NCBI GenBank assembly: GCA_036555325.1 | Contig: DATBLQ010000012.1 | Span: 1-27,850 of the forward strand | Origin: DATBLQ01 sp036555325 | GTDB taxonomy: Bacteria > Pseudomonadota > Alphaproteobacteria > Rhizobiales > Aestuariivirgaceae | Reading direction: 5' to 3' | DNA: 27,850 nucleotides | Shown here: in pieces, positions 15,786 through 22,507 of the stretch | How positions within the stretch are numbered: position 1 is the stretch's first letter | Layout of the letters: every line of letters begins with the position of its first letter | Notes under the pieces: generated by a model | Seen by the model: only the letters and a program-made list of their open reading frames with translations | Database searches by the model: none | What the model was told of the DNA's origin: nothing | Translations under genes and position numbers: made by a program

Positions 15786-16748
15786 TCAATGGTGTTTGTG
15801 GACGTCGGGCTCAGCCTTTCCCCCTCTTGTGTCACTCTCGCGAACCACCTCGATTGCCCGCTTGTCTTCACGCAATCCGGCAAAGGCGGGGTGACGCATT
15901 TCTCCAGCTGTCGTCCATTCAGTAAATTTCACTTCGCCAACAAGCTCCGGTCTTACCCAAGTCGTATGCTTCTCGTCGGGAACGGGGCCATCCACGGGCT
16001 TCTGCCGTATCGTAAGGGGCAGCAGCTTCGCATGAATCTCCCTGAGCGATTCCGTGTTGAAACCCGTTCCGGCCCGGCCCACGTATCTCCAATGCTCTCC
16101 TTCGCGCACAGCAAGTACGAGTGCACCGAAATATTTTCTCGACCCGCGCGGCTCCGTGAACCCAACAATCACGACTTCCTGTCTTTCCACAGTCTTTATT
16201 TTCAGCCACTCACGGGTGCGCTGACCCGAGTGATAGAGGCCGGCGGCACGCTTGGCCATAATCCCTTCAAGCTTCTGCTTTTTGGCTTGCTCAAGAAATC
16301 TCGTGCCGTGCTCCCATCGGTGAGCGCTGTAGCGAATGTTTGGTGTCTTTGGGACAACGGCTGCAAGTGCCTCCTTTCGTGCCAAAAGAGGTTTTTTGCG
16401 CAAATCCTTGCCGTCGAGAAACAGCAAGTCGAAGACGCAATAGACGAGAGGCGCTGCAGTATTCAGTACATTTTGTAGCAGCTGAAATCGCGATTTTCCT
16501 TTGCTGTCGAGGGCGACGAGCTCGCCATCAATGACGGCATCATGGCCGATTTTAATCAGGGCTTTTGTGATCGAGGGATAACGGCTTGTCACGTCCTTGC
16601 CATTGCGGGAAAACAGCGTCGGTTTGCCGCGTTTCAAGACGGCAATGACCCGAAATCCATCCCATTTGGTCTCAAAAATCCAATCCTTGTCGTCGAAAGG
16701 CCGAGCTATGAGGGTAGCCAGCATAGGCTGATATTCTCTTGGGATCAT
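15786..16748 (-). CDS. ATP-dependent DNA ligase (LigD ligase-domain type)
   Basis: This 320-residue ligase corresponds to the ligase module of bacterial LigD or stand-alone LigC. Motif I is ETKWDGFR with the nucleotide-accepting Lys28. Later motifs are DGELVALDSKG, YCVFDLLFLDG, LEGIMAKR and EWLKIK. The OB-fold end has YVGRAGTGF and GEVKFTEWTTAGEMRHPAF. There is no polymerase or nuclease domain, and no Ku gene is visible. It would seal nicks or, with Ku, join double-strand ends in non-growing cells. The ATG at 16748 overlaps the TGA of the alcohol dehydrogenase (ATGA), so translation is probably coupled and the ligase may share its FNR-like control. Confidence 0.93.
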   Translation of the reverse strand: MIPREYQPMLATLIARPFDDKDWIFETKWDGFRVIAVLKRGKPTLFSRNGKDVTSRYPSITKALIKIGHDAVIDGELVALDSKGKSRFQLLQNVLNTAAPLVYCVFDLLFLDGKDLRKKPLLARKEALAAVVPKTPNIRYSAHRWEHGTRFLEQAKKQKLEGIMAKRAAGLYHSGQRTREWLKIKTVERQEVVIVGFTEPRGSRKYFGALVLAVREGEHWRYVGRAGTGFNTESLREIHAKLLPLTIRQKPVDGPVPDEKHTTWVRPELVGEVKFTEWTTAGEMRHPAFAGLREDKRAIEVVRESDTRGGKAEPDVHKHH

Positions 16749-17776
16749 GGCGTGACTGGCCTGTTCTCAGATAGATTGCTGCTGACAGACTGCGATGGAA
16801 TCAGCACGGCAGCGCCTTGCAACCGGCCTTCTCGAAGGTCGTCCAAAGCCAAATTGGCGAGGTTGAGCGGGTAGGTCGTTACCTCGGATGAGATCTTGAG
16901 CGTGCTCAGGGCTGCAAAAAAGTCGAGACCGTCCTGTCTCGTCAGATTGGCAACCGACAGAATCTGACGTTCCTCCCAGAGCAGGCGATAGGGGAAGGTT
17001 GGGATATCGCTCATGTGAATGCCGGCACAGACCACCCTGCCGCCTTTGCGGACGGCGCGCAGGGCGATTGGAACGAGTGCTCCTACCGGTGCGTAGATGA
17101 TCACAGCATCGAGAGGCTGCGGCGGGGATTCCTCGGAGCTGCCTGCCCATGTGGCCCCGTGTAAGAGAGCAAATGCCTTCGCGGCGCTATCGCCGGGCCG
17201 GACGAAAGCATAGACCTCGCGACCTTGCGCCTTGGCGATTTGGGCAATGAGATGGGCGGCCGCACCAAAGCCATACATGCCGAGGCGATTGCCCGTGCCC
17301 GCCATCCGCAGCGAGCGCCAGCCGATCAGGCCTGCACAGAGGAAGGGCGCGGCCTCAGGGTCGGTGGCGTTTGTGGTGAGTCTGAAGACGAATCGGGCAT
17401 CGGCGATCGTGTAGCTCGCGTAACCACCATCTATGGTGTAGCCGGTAAACTGCGGCTGATCGCAGAGATTCTCTTGTCCTTCAAGGCAGTAACGGCAGAT
17501 ACCACATGTGCGGGCCAGCCAGGGGACGCCCACCCGGTCGCCTTCAGTGAACGCGGTTACGCCCGGGCCCAGTTTGTCGACATAGCCGACAATCTCATGT
17601 CCGGGCACGAGCGGCAGCTTGGGATTGGGCAGCTCGCCATCAACCACATGAAGATCGGTGCGACACACGCCGCAGGCGGAGATTCGCAGACGAATATGCC
17701 CCGCTGCAGGTTCTGGATCGGCGCTCTCTATCATCACGAGGGGAGACACAACCTTTTGCAGTACCATTGCACGCAT
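16745..17776 (-). CDS. Zinc-dependent alcohol dehydrogenase
   Basis: This 343-residue medium-chain dehydrogenase has catalytic zinc ligands Cys38 (GVCRTDLH), His60-Glu61 (GHEIVG) and Cys147. The structural zinc Cys are at 91, 94, 97 and 105 (CGICRYCLEGQENLC), and the nucleotide-binding turn GFGAAAH is near 169-175. It should oxidise or reduce alcohols and aldehydes with NAD(P), and could help dispose of reductant at low oxygen. The ATG at 17776 has CAGGAG at eight bases; the upstream ATG at 17839 would add a Cys-rich tail outside the family. FNR-like box C lies 109 bases upstream. The stop overlaps the start of the DNA ligase. Confidence 0.94.
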   Translation of the reverse strand: MRAMVLQKVVSPLVMIESADPEPAAGHIRLRISACGVCRTDLHVVDGELPNPKLPLVPGHEIVGYVDKLGPGVTAFTEGDRVGVPWLARTCGICRYCLEGQENLCDQPQFTGYTIDGGYASYTIADARFVFRLTTNATDPEAAPFLCAGLIGWRSLRMAGTGNRLGMYGFGAAAHLIAQIAKAQGREVYAFVRPGDSAAKAFALLHGATWAGSSEESPPQPLDAVIIYAPVGALVPIALRAVRKGGRVVCAGIHMSDIPTFPYRLLWEERQILSVANLTRQDGLDFFAALSTLKISSEVTTYPLNLANLALDDLREGRLQGAAVLIPSQSVSSNLSENRPVTP

Positions 17777-17878
17777 TTGAATGCTCCTGTCACAATGACA
17801 TTGGCGCGAGAAGTGCCCCATTGCGCAAATCCGCTCCATAAGGAAACAGGAGATCAGACGCGCAGAAGACCAAACATA

Positions 17879-17892
17879 TTGATTTGGATCAA
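17879..17892. promoter_or_regulatory. FNR/FixK-like box C (divergent)
   Basis: TTGATTTGGATCAA is an exact consensus match. It lies 109 bases upstream of the adh-ligase pair (minus) and 66 bases upstream of a small membrane ORF (plus, 17952), so it may serve one or both directions. Confidence 0.8.
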
Positions 17893-17951
17893 AAATTCGA
17901 TATCGCTGATCAGCTATTTTTGCGGTCTCGCCTCACAAGGAAAGTGCGGAA

Positions 17952-18098
17952 ATGGTCTCTAACAGCGTGGAAGAACAGCAGGGCCGTGCGCGGTGGCCGT
18001 TAACAATCTCCCTTGCTGTCGGAGCAAGCTTGCTGTGGGCAGTGGAGGGCGCAGCAGCGGAAAGCCACTACGATAGCAAGCATTTCTTTGCTGATTGA
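17952..18098 (+). CDS. Small membrane protein behind an FNR-like box
   Basis: This 48-residue ORF starts MVSNSVEEQQGRARWP, has one hydrophobic helix (about 17-36, LTISLAVGASLLWAVEGAAA) and ends in a polar tail ESHYDSKHFFAD. AAGGAAAG lies about eight bases before the ATG. Box C is centred 66 bases upstream, the usual spacing for FNR/FixK activation. The positively charged segment before the helix and the helix ending in AAA could also be a signal peptide. It could be a small respiratory or envelope subunit, but I do not recognise a family. Two independent signals, ribosome site and regulator box, support it. Confidence 0.55.
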   Translation: MVSNSVEEQQGRARWPLTISLAVGASLLWAVEGAAAESHYDSKHFFAD

Positions 18099-18384
18099 AG
18101 CTACCATGACTGAAATCCCGGAGGAAAAGAAGGAGCGTGTGCCTGAATCAGAAATGGCGATGTAAGTTATCTTGGCGCACGGCGTGAAAGTCAACGCGTC
18201 GGATCGCTATCGAGGCAGATGGTGGGCAAAAGTCGTCGTCATGGCCTGCGAATGACGCGGCGCGTTGGAGCGGCGAGTGAGTTTCAGGGACGTTCTCTTG
18301 GCGCTTACCCTTTCCCAGAGCCGACAGCCGGAGTGCTAACTCTTACAAGTATGCGCGATAACCGCACCTGCTCCTCAAGCGCTC

Positions 18385-18576
18385 GTGGCGCATCACGTTA
18401 CTGGACGCTACGCGCTCGACCTCCACGAGGACGACATCTACTGGTGCACGGCCGATCCCGGCTGGGTGACCGGGACGAGCTACGGAATCCTTGCGCCGCT
18501 GTCGAATGGCGTCACTAGCGTGGTTGTTGAAGGGGAATTCGATGCGCAGACTTGGTATTCGACCTGGAAACGTTGA
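18385..18576 (+). pseudogene. acs: Acetyl-CoA synthetase internal fragment
   Basis: A 63-codon frame encodes VAHHVTGRYALDLHEDD, IYWCTADPGWVTGTSYGI and LAPLSNGVTSVVVEGEFDA, then a stop. This is the well-conserved region just after the P-loop of acetyl-CoA synthetase or related AMP-forming acyl-CoA synthetases. The whole enzyme is about 650 residues; only about 60 remain, with neither the P-loop before it nor the adenylation core after it. The fragment runs in another frame into the start of the membrane protein at 18579, which suggests a deletion junction. Acetate activation by this gene is therefore lost here. Confidence 0.87.
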
Positions 18577-18578
18577 AC

Positions 18579-19115
18579 GTGACTCTCACAAACACAATTG
18601 AGATCCGGATTGATAGAATCTCGCAGCTCTTTCACAGCTTGGATCCCTTTCCGTTTCGAGAAAAGGACTTGGACAGGGACGCCGAGGAGTTCATCGTTAG
18701 CTGGGCGAGAGAGTTGCCTCAAAACCAGCCCATCAGAATCGTGGTTCATCTGCCTAGCATGGAAGCTTTGAAACCAGAGGCTCAGGATTTATCACATGCC
18801 CTGACACGCTACTTCACCTATCGCGCCCAGATCGTTACGCACGAACTCAAGGAGCTCTTCCGGATCGGTCGGCAGGCTCTGATGATTGGGTTAGGCGTGC
18901 TCGCCTTCTGCGTTATTCTGAGCCAAACAGCTGCGCACCGCTTAACACCAACGCCCTTTGCCGGGCTTATCGAGGAAAGTCTCATCATTCTAGGATGGGT
19001 CGCAAATTGGCGCCCCTTAGAGATATTTCTTTATGATTGGTGGCCTCTGGTTCGCCAACGCAATCTATATCAGCGTCTCTCGAATGCTCGGGTCGAACTA
19101 ATGACTTTCGTATAG
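18579..19115 (+). CDS. Hypothetical membrane protein
   Basis: This protein of about 178 residues has a soluble N-terminal region (IEIRIDRISQLFHSLDPFPF, EEFIVSWARELP, IRIVVHLPS) that reads like a conserved domain, then membrane helices near ALMIGLGVLAFCVILSQTAA and IEESLIILGWVANW. The start is unclear. GTG at 18579 has GGAAAC nearby, and TTG at 18552 or 18573 are alternatives. The native 5' end may have been cut when it was joined to the acs fragment. I do not recognise a named family. Helix-rich and with a clean hydrophobic profile, it is likely a real gene. Confidence 0.7.
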   Translation: MTLTNTIEIRIDRISQLFHSLDPFPFREKDLDRDAEEFIVSWARELPQNQPIRIVVHLPSMEALKPEAQDLSHALTRYFTYRAQIVTHELKELFRIGRQALMIGLGVLAFCVILSQTAAHRLTPTPFAGLIEESLIILGWVANWRPLEIFLYDWWPLVRQRNLYQRLSNARVELMTFV

Positions 19116-19178
19116 AACAATATTTGGGCACGCCTGGCAAACCCACGCGAGAGTTGACGCACATAGGAGGTGAGAGAA

Positions 19179-19280
19179 ATGTGTTCGGTCCGAATTTCAT
19201 CCACTCCCGAAAAGGCAGTGGCCCTCTTCTTGGAAACCAGCAATGCCGAAATCACCGGTTCAGCAGATCATGCCGCTTGA
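19179..19280 (+). CDS. Possible 33-residue peptide with a strong ribosome site
   Basis: MCSVRISSTPEKAVALFLET continues to SADHAA. The ATG has AGGAGGTGAG spaced about eight bases upstream, the strongest ribosome site in the region. The ORF runs convergently into the last 29 bases of the DUF1488 gene. It is either a real small protein or the beginning of a truncated gene. No family recognised. Confidence 0.4.
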   Translation: MCSVRISSTPEKAVALFLETSNAEITGSADHAA

Positions 19281-19548
19281 CGAGAATCTTGATCTCGCCA
19301 TCGCGCTCGAATTTGCCCTCGGCATACTTGGCTCGTGCGCTGTCGTGGATCTTTAGGATGAGCCGGTCGAAGGCCTGGAGAAACTCTTCCGCGGGGATAA
19401 GACCGGTGTGAGGCAGATGGAGATCGCAGCGCTTCAAGGCTTCTGCGGTAACACCGCAGAGGATCGGACGGACGCCGTCATAGCCGTGAAACCGGATGCA
19501 ATTACCATCAAAATGTCTGAATTCATCGCTGAATGAGAGTTGACTCAT
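19252..19548 (-). CDS. DUF1488 family protein
   Basis: This 98-residue soluble protein starts MSQLSFSDEFRHFDGNCIRF. It has the DUF1488 pattern of an aromatic-rich first strand, a cysteine-containing strand (RPILCGVTAEAL) and a helical second half (AEEFLQAFDRLILKIHDSA). The family is common in alphaproteobacteria and its function is unknown. The ATG at 19548 was preferred because GGTGAG precedes it and it begins the conserved region. The preceding small ORF ends five bases upstream, so the two may be co-transcribed from the FNR-like box D. Confidence 0.78.
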   Translation of the reverse strand: MSQLSFSDEFRHFDGNCIRFHGYDGVRPILCGVTAEALKRCDLHLPHTGLIPAEEFLQAFDRLILKIHDSARAKYAEGKFERDGEIKILVKRHDLLNR

Positions 19549-19552
19549 GATC

Positions 19553-19735
19553 TCACCGGGTTGGCCGTCGCCTGCAGAATGGCACACTGGATTGCTTGTC
19601 CGCGCCTTCTGCCGCACCTAGCCGCGAATTTCCAGCTGCGGAACCTTCACTCCTCCACGGCTGCGTCGTGTTCTTGATTTCCTCCGCGTTAGGAAGTCGC
19701 GGATCGCGGTAAATACTGCTCGCTGTGAACCTCAT
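19553..19735 (-). CDS. Small hypothetical protein upstream of the DUF1488 gene
   Basis: This 60-residue ORF begins MRFTASSIYRDPRLPNAEEI and ends in a basic tail (PFCRRRPTR). AGAGGTG lies about nine bases before the ATG at 19735, and FNR-like box D is centred 53 bases upstream. It is directly followed by the DUF1488 gene. The second half is low in structure and its composition is not decisive. It could be a truncated gene whose promoter now drives the DUF1488 gene. No family recognised. Confidence 0.4.
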   Translation of the reverse strand: MRFTASSIYRDPRLPNAEEIKNTTQPWRSEGSAAGNSRLGAAEGADKQSSVPFCRRRPTR

Positions 19736-19781
19736 AACCCCACACCTCTTGGTAAAAATGCAAGTCCTGCCCCGCCAGGCA

Positions 19782-19795
19782 TTGATTTGCATCAA
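19782..19795. promoter_or_regulatory. FNR/FixK-like box D (divergent)
   Basis: TTGATTTGCATCAA is an exact consensus match. It is 53 bases upstream of the small ORF/DUF1488 pair (minus) and 64 bases upstream of the second ppsA relic (plus). The same 14-mer recurs at 27673-27686. Confidence 0.8.
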
Positions 19796-19852
19796 GCCGC
19801 TCCTGAGGTTCTCTAAGCTATCTTATTGGCTGTTGGCGTCGGTGGACTGCAG

Positions 19853-19995
19853 ATGAAAGCAACACAGGAGGTGATTTGGCTTGACGACGTGGGGCGCGAC
19901 CAGCTGGCTCTCAGCGTCTCTTGGTGCTGCGGCATCTGGGCCCGCAGGGCGTACGGGTCCCGCCAGGTTTTGCCTCAATCAAAGAGGGACGATGA
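19853..19995 (+). pseudogene. ppsA: Phosphoenolpyruvate synthase N-terminal relic (copy 2)
   Basis: From the ATG at 19853 (MKATQEVIWLDDVGRDQLA) the frame reproduces the first residues of PpsA. A shifted frame then continues ASLG, LRHLGPQGVRVPPGFASIKE and stops at 19993-19995. The VGGKN glycine loop expected between these blocks is deleted, and the rest of the roughly 800-residue enzyme is absent. Box D is 64 bases upstream. The DNA differs from copy 1 at 1557-1891 (LSSLGVRVPPGFVTTASAY there), so the two are separate relics rather than one recent duplication. Confidence 0.8.
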
Positions 19996-20116
19996 GATTC
20001 GAGCTGAACTCTTCCATCGTTGATGACCCTCGCCAGCCAACGTGCAATTTGGGCGAGCGTGCACTAACAGGTATCTTCTGGGACGTCGATATTTCGGACA
20101 TACACTCAAGCTGAGC

Positions 20117-21013
20117 ATGAATAGCAAGCCACCTAATGATGATTGGCACGCCGTTTGGCGGCAAGTAGTCGCTCGTGTGTGGCGCAAGAGCCGCCATGAT
20201 CATCTTTCGGTCGTGGCGGCAGGCTGTGCATTTTATGCTTTTTTCGCGATCTTCCCCGCGCTGTCTGCAGTGATCTCTCTGTATGGCCTGACGGCCGTTC
20301 CGACCGAGGTGGAGCGTACGTTTGGGGTTCTTTCAGCAATATTGCCGCCTCAGGCCTATGACATCGTTATTGATCAGATTCGCTATATCGCCGGATCATC
20401 CACCCACCTACTCGGCTGGAATTTTGCCTTGAGCCTGTTACTTGCCCTCTGGAGCACCAATGCTGGCGTTCAGGCGATCTTTGCTTCCCTCAACATCGCC
20501 TATGGTGAGCGCGAACGCCGTAGCCCGCTGTATTATTATATAAGCGTCTTGACCTTCAGCATTGCCGGCATAACCGGAGGCGTCATCATGCTGTTTGCCC
20601 TCATCTACGTGCCGATCTTGTTCGCACTGGCGGGCTTTTCAAGGGAGTTCGAGCTCATCGTTTACATTGGGCGGTGGCCGTTCCTAGCCATTTTGACCTT
20701 GCTGCTCATCGAACTCCTCTACTGCTATGGGCCTAGTCGAAAAAAGGCCGCGTGGCAGTTGGTCAGCATCGGTTCGCTTTCCGCAACAGCGTTATGCTTG
20801 GCAGCAACGGCTTCATTCTCGCTTTACGTGAGCAATATCGCCAATTACAGCAGGACCTATGGATCGCTAGGCGCGGTGGTTGTCATGCTGCTTTGGCTCT
20901 ACATCAGTTTCTATATCACGCTTCTTGGTGCTCAAACTAACGCCATCCTTGAACGTCATGGAACACTTCGTCGCGCCTCGGGTCGCCCGAAATGCTCGAT
21001 AAGTTCCAGTTGA
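20117..21013 (+). CDS. YihY/BrkB family membrane protein
   Basis: This 298-residue inner-membrane protein has about six helices. Typical features are LSVVAAGCAFYAFFAIFPAL in the first helix, LLALWSTNAGVQAIFASLN, and SYGSLGAVVVMLLWLY-type residues (TYGSLGAVVVMLLWLYISFY) in the last helix pair. The family was once called tRNA-processing RNase BN by mistake; its transport or envelope role is unsettled. The ATG at 20117 was chosen because it begins the cytoplasmic N-terminus; the ribosome site is weak, and the longer frame runs back into the ppsA relic zone. Length is normal (about 290-320). Confidence 0.92.
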   Translation: MNSKPPNDDWHAVWRQVVARVWRKSRHDHLSVVAAGCAFYAFFAIFPALSAVISLYGLTAVPTEVERTFGVLSAILPPQAYDIVIDQIRYIAGSSTHLLGWNFALSLLLALWSTNAGVQAIFASLNIAYGERERRSPLYYYISVLTFSIAGITGGVIMLFALIYVPILFALAGFSREFELIVYIGRWPFLAILTLLLIELLYCYGPSRKKAAWQLVSIGSLSATALCLAATASFSLYVSNIANYSRTYGSLGAVVVMLLWLYISFYITLLGAQTNAILERHGTLRRASGRPKCSISSS

Positions 21014-21084
21014 CACTCTCCCATAGGGCTCCCTCTCGGACGTGCCTTTAGTCGATGAAATTGACCGACTTCCTCTACATTGTT

Positions 21085-21098
21085 TTGATGTGGATCAA
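21085..21098. promoter_or_regulatory. FNR/FixK-like box E, orphan
   Basis: TTGATGTGGATCAA is an exact consensus match between two convergent genes (yihY and chaB). The only ORF at promoter distance is a 22-codon minus-strand frame starting ATG 21023 (MGECQLELIEHFGRPEARR), which overlaps the end of yihY. It is probably a promoter whose gene is gone. Confidence 0.7.
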
Positions 21099-21116
21099 GT
21101 GTATAGAAAACCGCTA

Positions 21117-21323
21117 TTAGCGCGACACCCAAATATCTCCGGCTTTGACATAGCTCCGCTTCACGGCTGCCCATGCGATTCGATGAGCTATTTCCTCACG
21201 CCGGGGATCGCCCACGTATTTGCTGAACGAGTTGTTGAAAGCTTCACGATAGATGTCTTGGGCATGCGAGGGGAGATGCAAGCGCACATTATCTGGCAAA
21301 TCAGCGTTGGTTGCGTAGGGCAT
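21117..21323 (-). CDS. ChaB family protein (second copy)
   Basis: This 68-residue ChaB protein (LPDNVRLHLPSHAQDIY, REAFNNSFSKY, REEIAHRIAWAAVKRSYVK) is about 80-85 percent alike by eye to the copy at 15509-15715. The ATG at 21323 has AGGGTAG upstream and starts four bases after the stop of the COG2187-type kinase, so the two are very likely one operon. Its role is as uncertain as for all ChaB proteins. Confidence 0.9.
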   Translation of the reverse strand: MPYATNADLPDNVRLHLPSHAQDIYREAFNNSFSKYVGDPRREEIAHRIAWAAVKRSYVKAGDIWVSR

Positions 21324-21327
21324 TGTG

Positions 21328-22377
21328 CTACCCTGTGCCCATCGAACAGGATTTTGAGGCAGCGAACGCAATGGTTATATAAGCACGGGCACGGGGCTCC
21401 CATTTTTGCGGTAGGCGCGGGTTCGGCTCCGTAAGATGAGCAAGTGCTAGTCGGGCTCTCAATAGTGCTCGGGCAGCACGATAGAAGGCGATGATTTGGG
21501 AAGAGGGTCCTGGTGAAAGCTCTGCCCTAAGTCTGGTCATGATAAGACTTTCGATCCACAAGGCTCCAAGGCGTTCGCATTCCAAACCCAGAAATGTAAT
21601 TTCATCAAATGGATCGACAAGACGAAGGTCGCGATTGAATTCAAGGCAATCTATGATTGCCGGTGGAGTGGTAAGAAAAATATGCTCAGGTCTGAGGTCG
21701 CCGTGGCCCTCGACGATGTGACCTCCGGCCGCCCTGGTTTCGATTTCAGGACGCAAATTGCATAAGGTCTGCTTCATAAGACTCAAAGTTGTATCGGTTG
21801 TATTGCGATCGAGCTCAAATCGCCGATCTGATAAAACTTGCGCGTTCGCTTCATACTCCTGCACGAAGCGCCGCCAGAACTCATCTGGCTGAATGACTTC
21901 GCGGCGAGCATGCCCATAGAAATGCATCAGCAAGTCCGTTACCGCAGTCAGGTCTTCTGGCCCGAGACCCCTAGCAATCATCGTCTCGAGCATACGATCC
22001 GACGGAAGTCGTTTCATCTTAACCAACCAGTCCAAAGTTTCACCGCTTCCGCCCAGCTGCAATTGCCCGTGCTCGTCCGAAGTTAGGGGAACGGCACCAA
22101 GATAGACATCGGGTGCCAGGCGGCCGTTGAGACGCACCTCCTCACGGCAGGCAAATTCCCTTCGATCGACGGTGCTGAAATCCAGATATGGATAACGCAC
22201 GGGCTTTTTTAGCTTGAACACCAGGTCCTCCGCGAGAAACACCCAAGCCATATGCGTCTCGACGGATTCGACACTGCTAGGGTGATGAGGATAAGCCGAC
22301 GTACTCGTCAGAAATGCAACTTTTGCCTCAAGCGAGGGCTCATCGACCAATGGAAGTACCTGTTCGATCCCTGACAT
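21328..22377 (-). CDS. COG2187-type phosphotransferase (kinase-like)
   Basis: This 349-residue protein has the aminoglycoside-phosphotransferase-like fold. The ATP-lysine region is VFKLKKPVRYPYLDF (52-67), the catalytic loop is EGHGDLRPEHIFL (223-235), and the metal-binding region is IIDCLEFNRDLRLVDPFDEI (241-260). Many COG2187 proteins have a second P-loop domain to reach about 500 residues; this one stops after the kinase domain. The substrate is unknown and antibiotic resistance should not be assumed. The ATG at 22377 starts MSGIEQVLPL; a TTG at 22410 is less likely. It is followed by chaB. A decayed fragment of the same family is at 5669-5848. Confidence 0.87.
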   Translation of the reverse strand: MSGIEQVLPLVDEPSLEAKVAFLTSTSAYPHHPSSVESVETHMAWVFLAEDLVFKLKKPVRYPYLDFSTVDRREFACREEVRLNGRLAPDVYLGAVPLTSDEHGQLQLGGSGETLDWLVKMKRLPSDRMLETMIARGLGPEDLTAVTDLLMHFYGHARREVIQPDEFWRRFVQEYEANAQVLSDRRFELDRNTTDTTLSLMKQTLCNLRPEIETRAAGGHIVEGHGDLRPEHIFLTTPPAIIDCLEFNRDLRLVDPFDEITFLGLECERLGALWIESLIMTRLRAELSPGPSSQIIAFYRAARALLRARLALAHLTEPNPRLPQKWEPRARAYITIAFAASKSCSMGTG

Positions 22378-22411
22378 TGGGCCTTTATGGAACACACCAT
22401 CGGAAGCCAAT

Positions 22412-22425
22412 TTAATCTAAGTCAA
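22412..22425. promoter_or_regulatory. FNR/FixK-like box (one left-arm mismatch)
   Basis: TTAATCTAAGTCAA departs from the consensus at one left-arm base and has the GTCAA right arm also seen in boxes F and G. Its centre is 89 bases upstream of the PRPP synthetase ATG (plus) and 41 bases from the kinase ATG (minus). The prs side is the better spacing. Confidence 0.5.
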
Positions 22426-22507
22426 TAATGTGCCCTCCATCTAAGCTATCATGCTGCCTAGCTATAAACCTCCTTTCCATTTTATGGGTGGCAGAGGCGC
22501 TAAGTGA

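Noticed and set aside
15738..16478. 246-codon plus-strand ORF
   Set aside because: It is antisense to the DNA ligase, which carries all ligase motifs.
17225..17962. 245-codon plus-strand ORF
   Set aside because: It is antisense to the alcohol dehydrogenase and has no family features.
20956..21174. 72-codon minus-strand ORF
   Set aside because: It overlaps both yihY and chaB ends; only the FNR-like box in it is notable.
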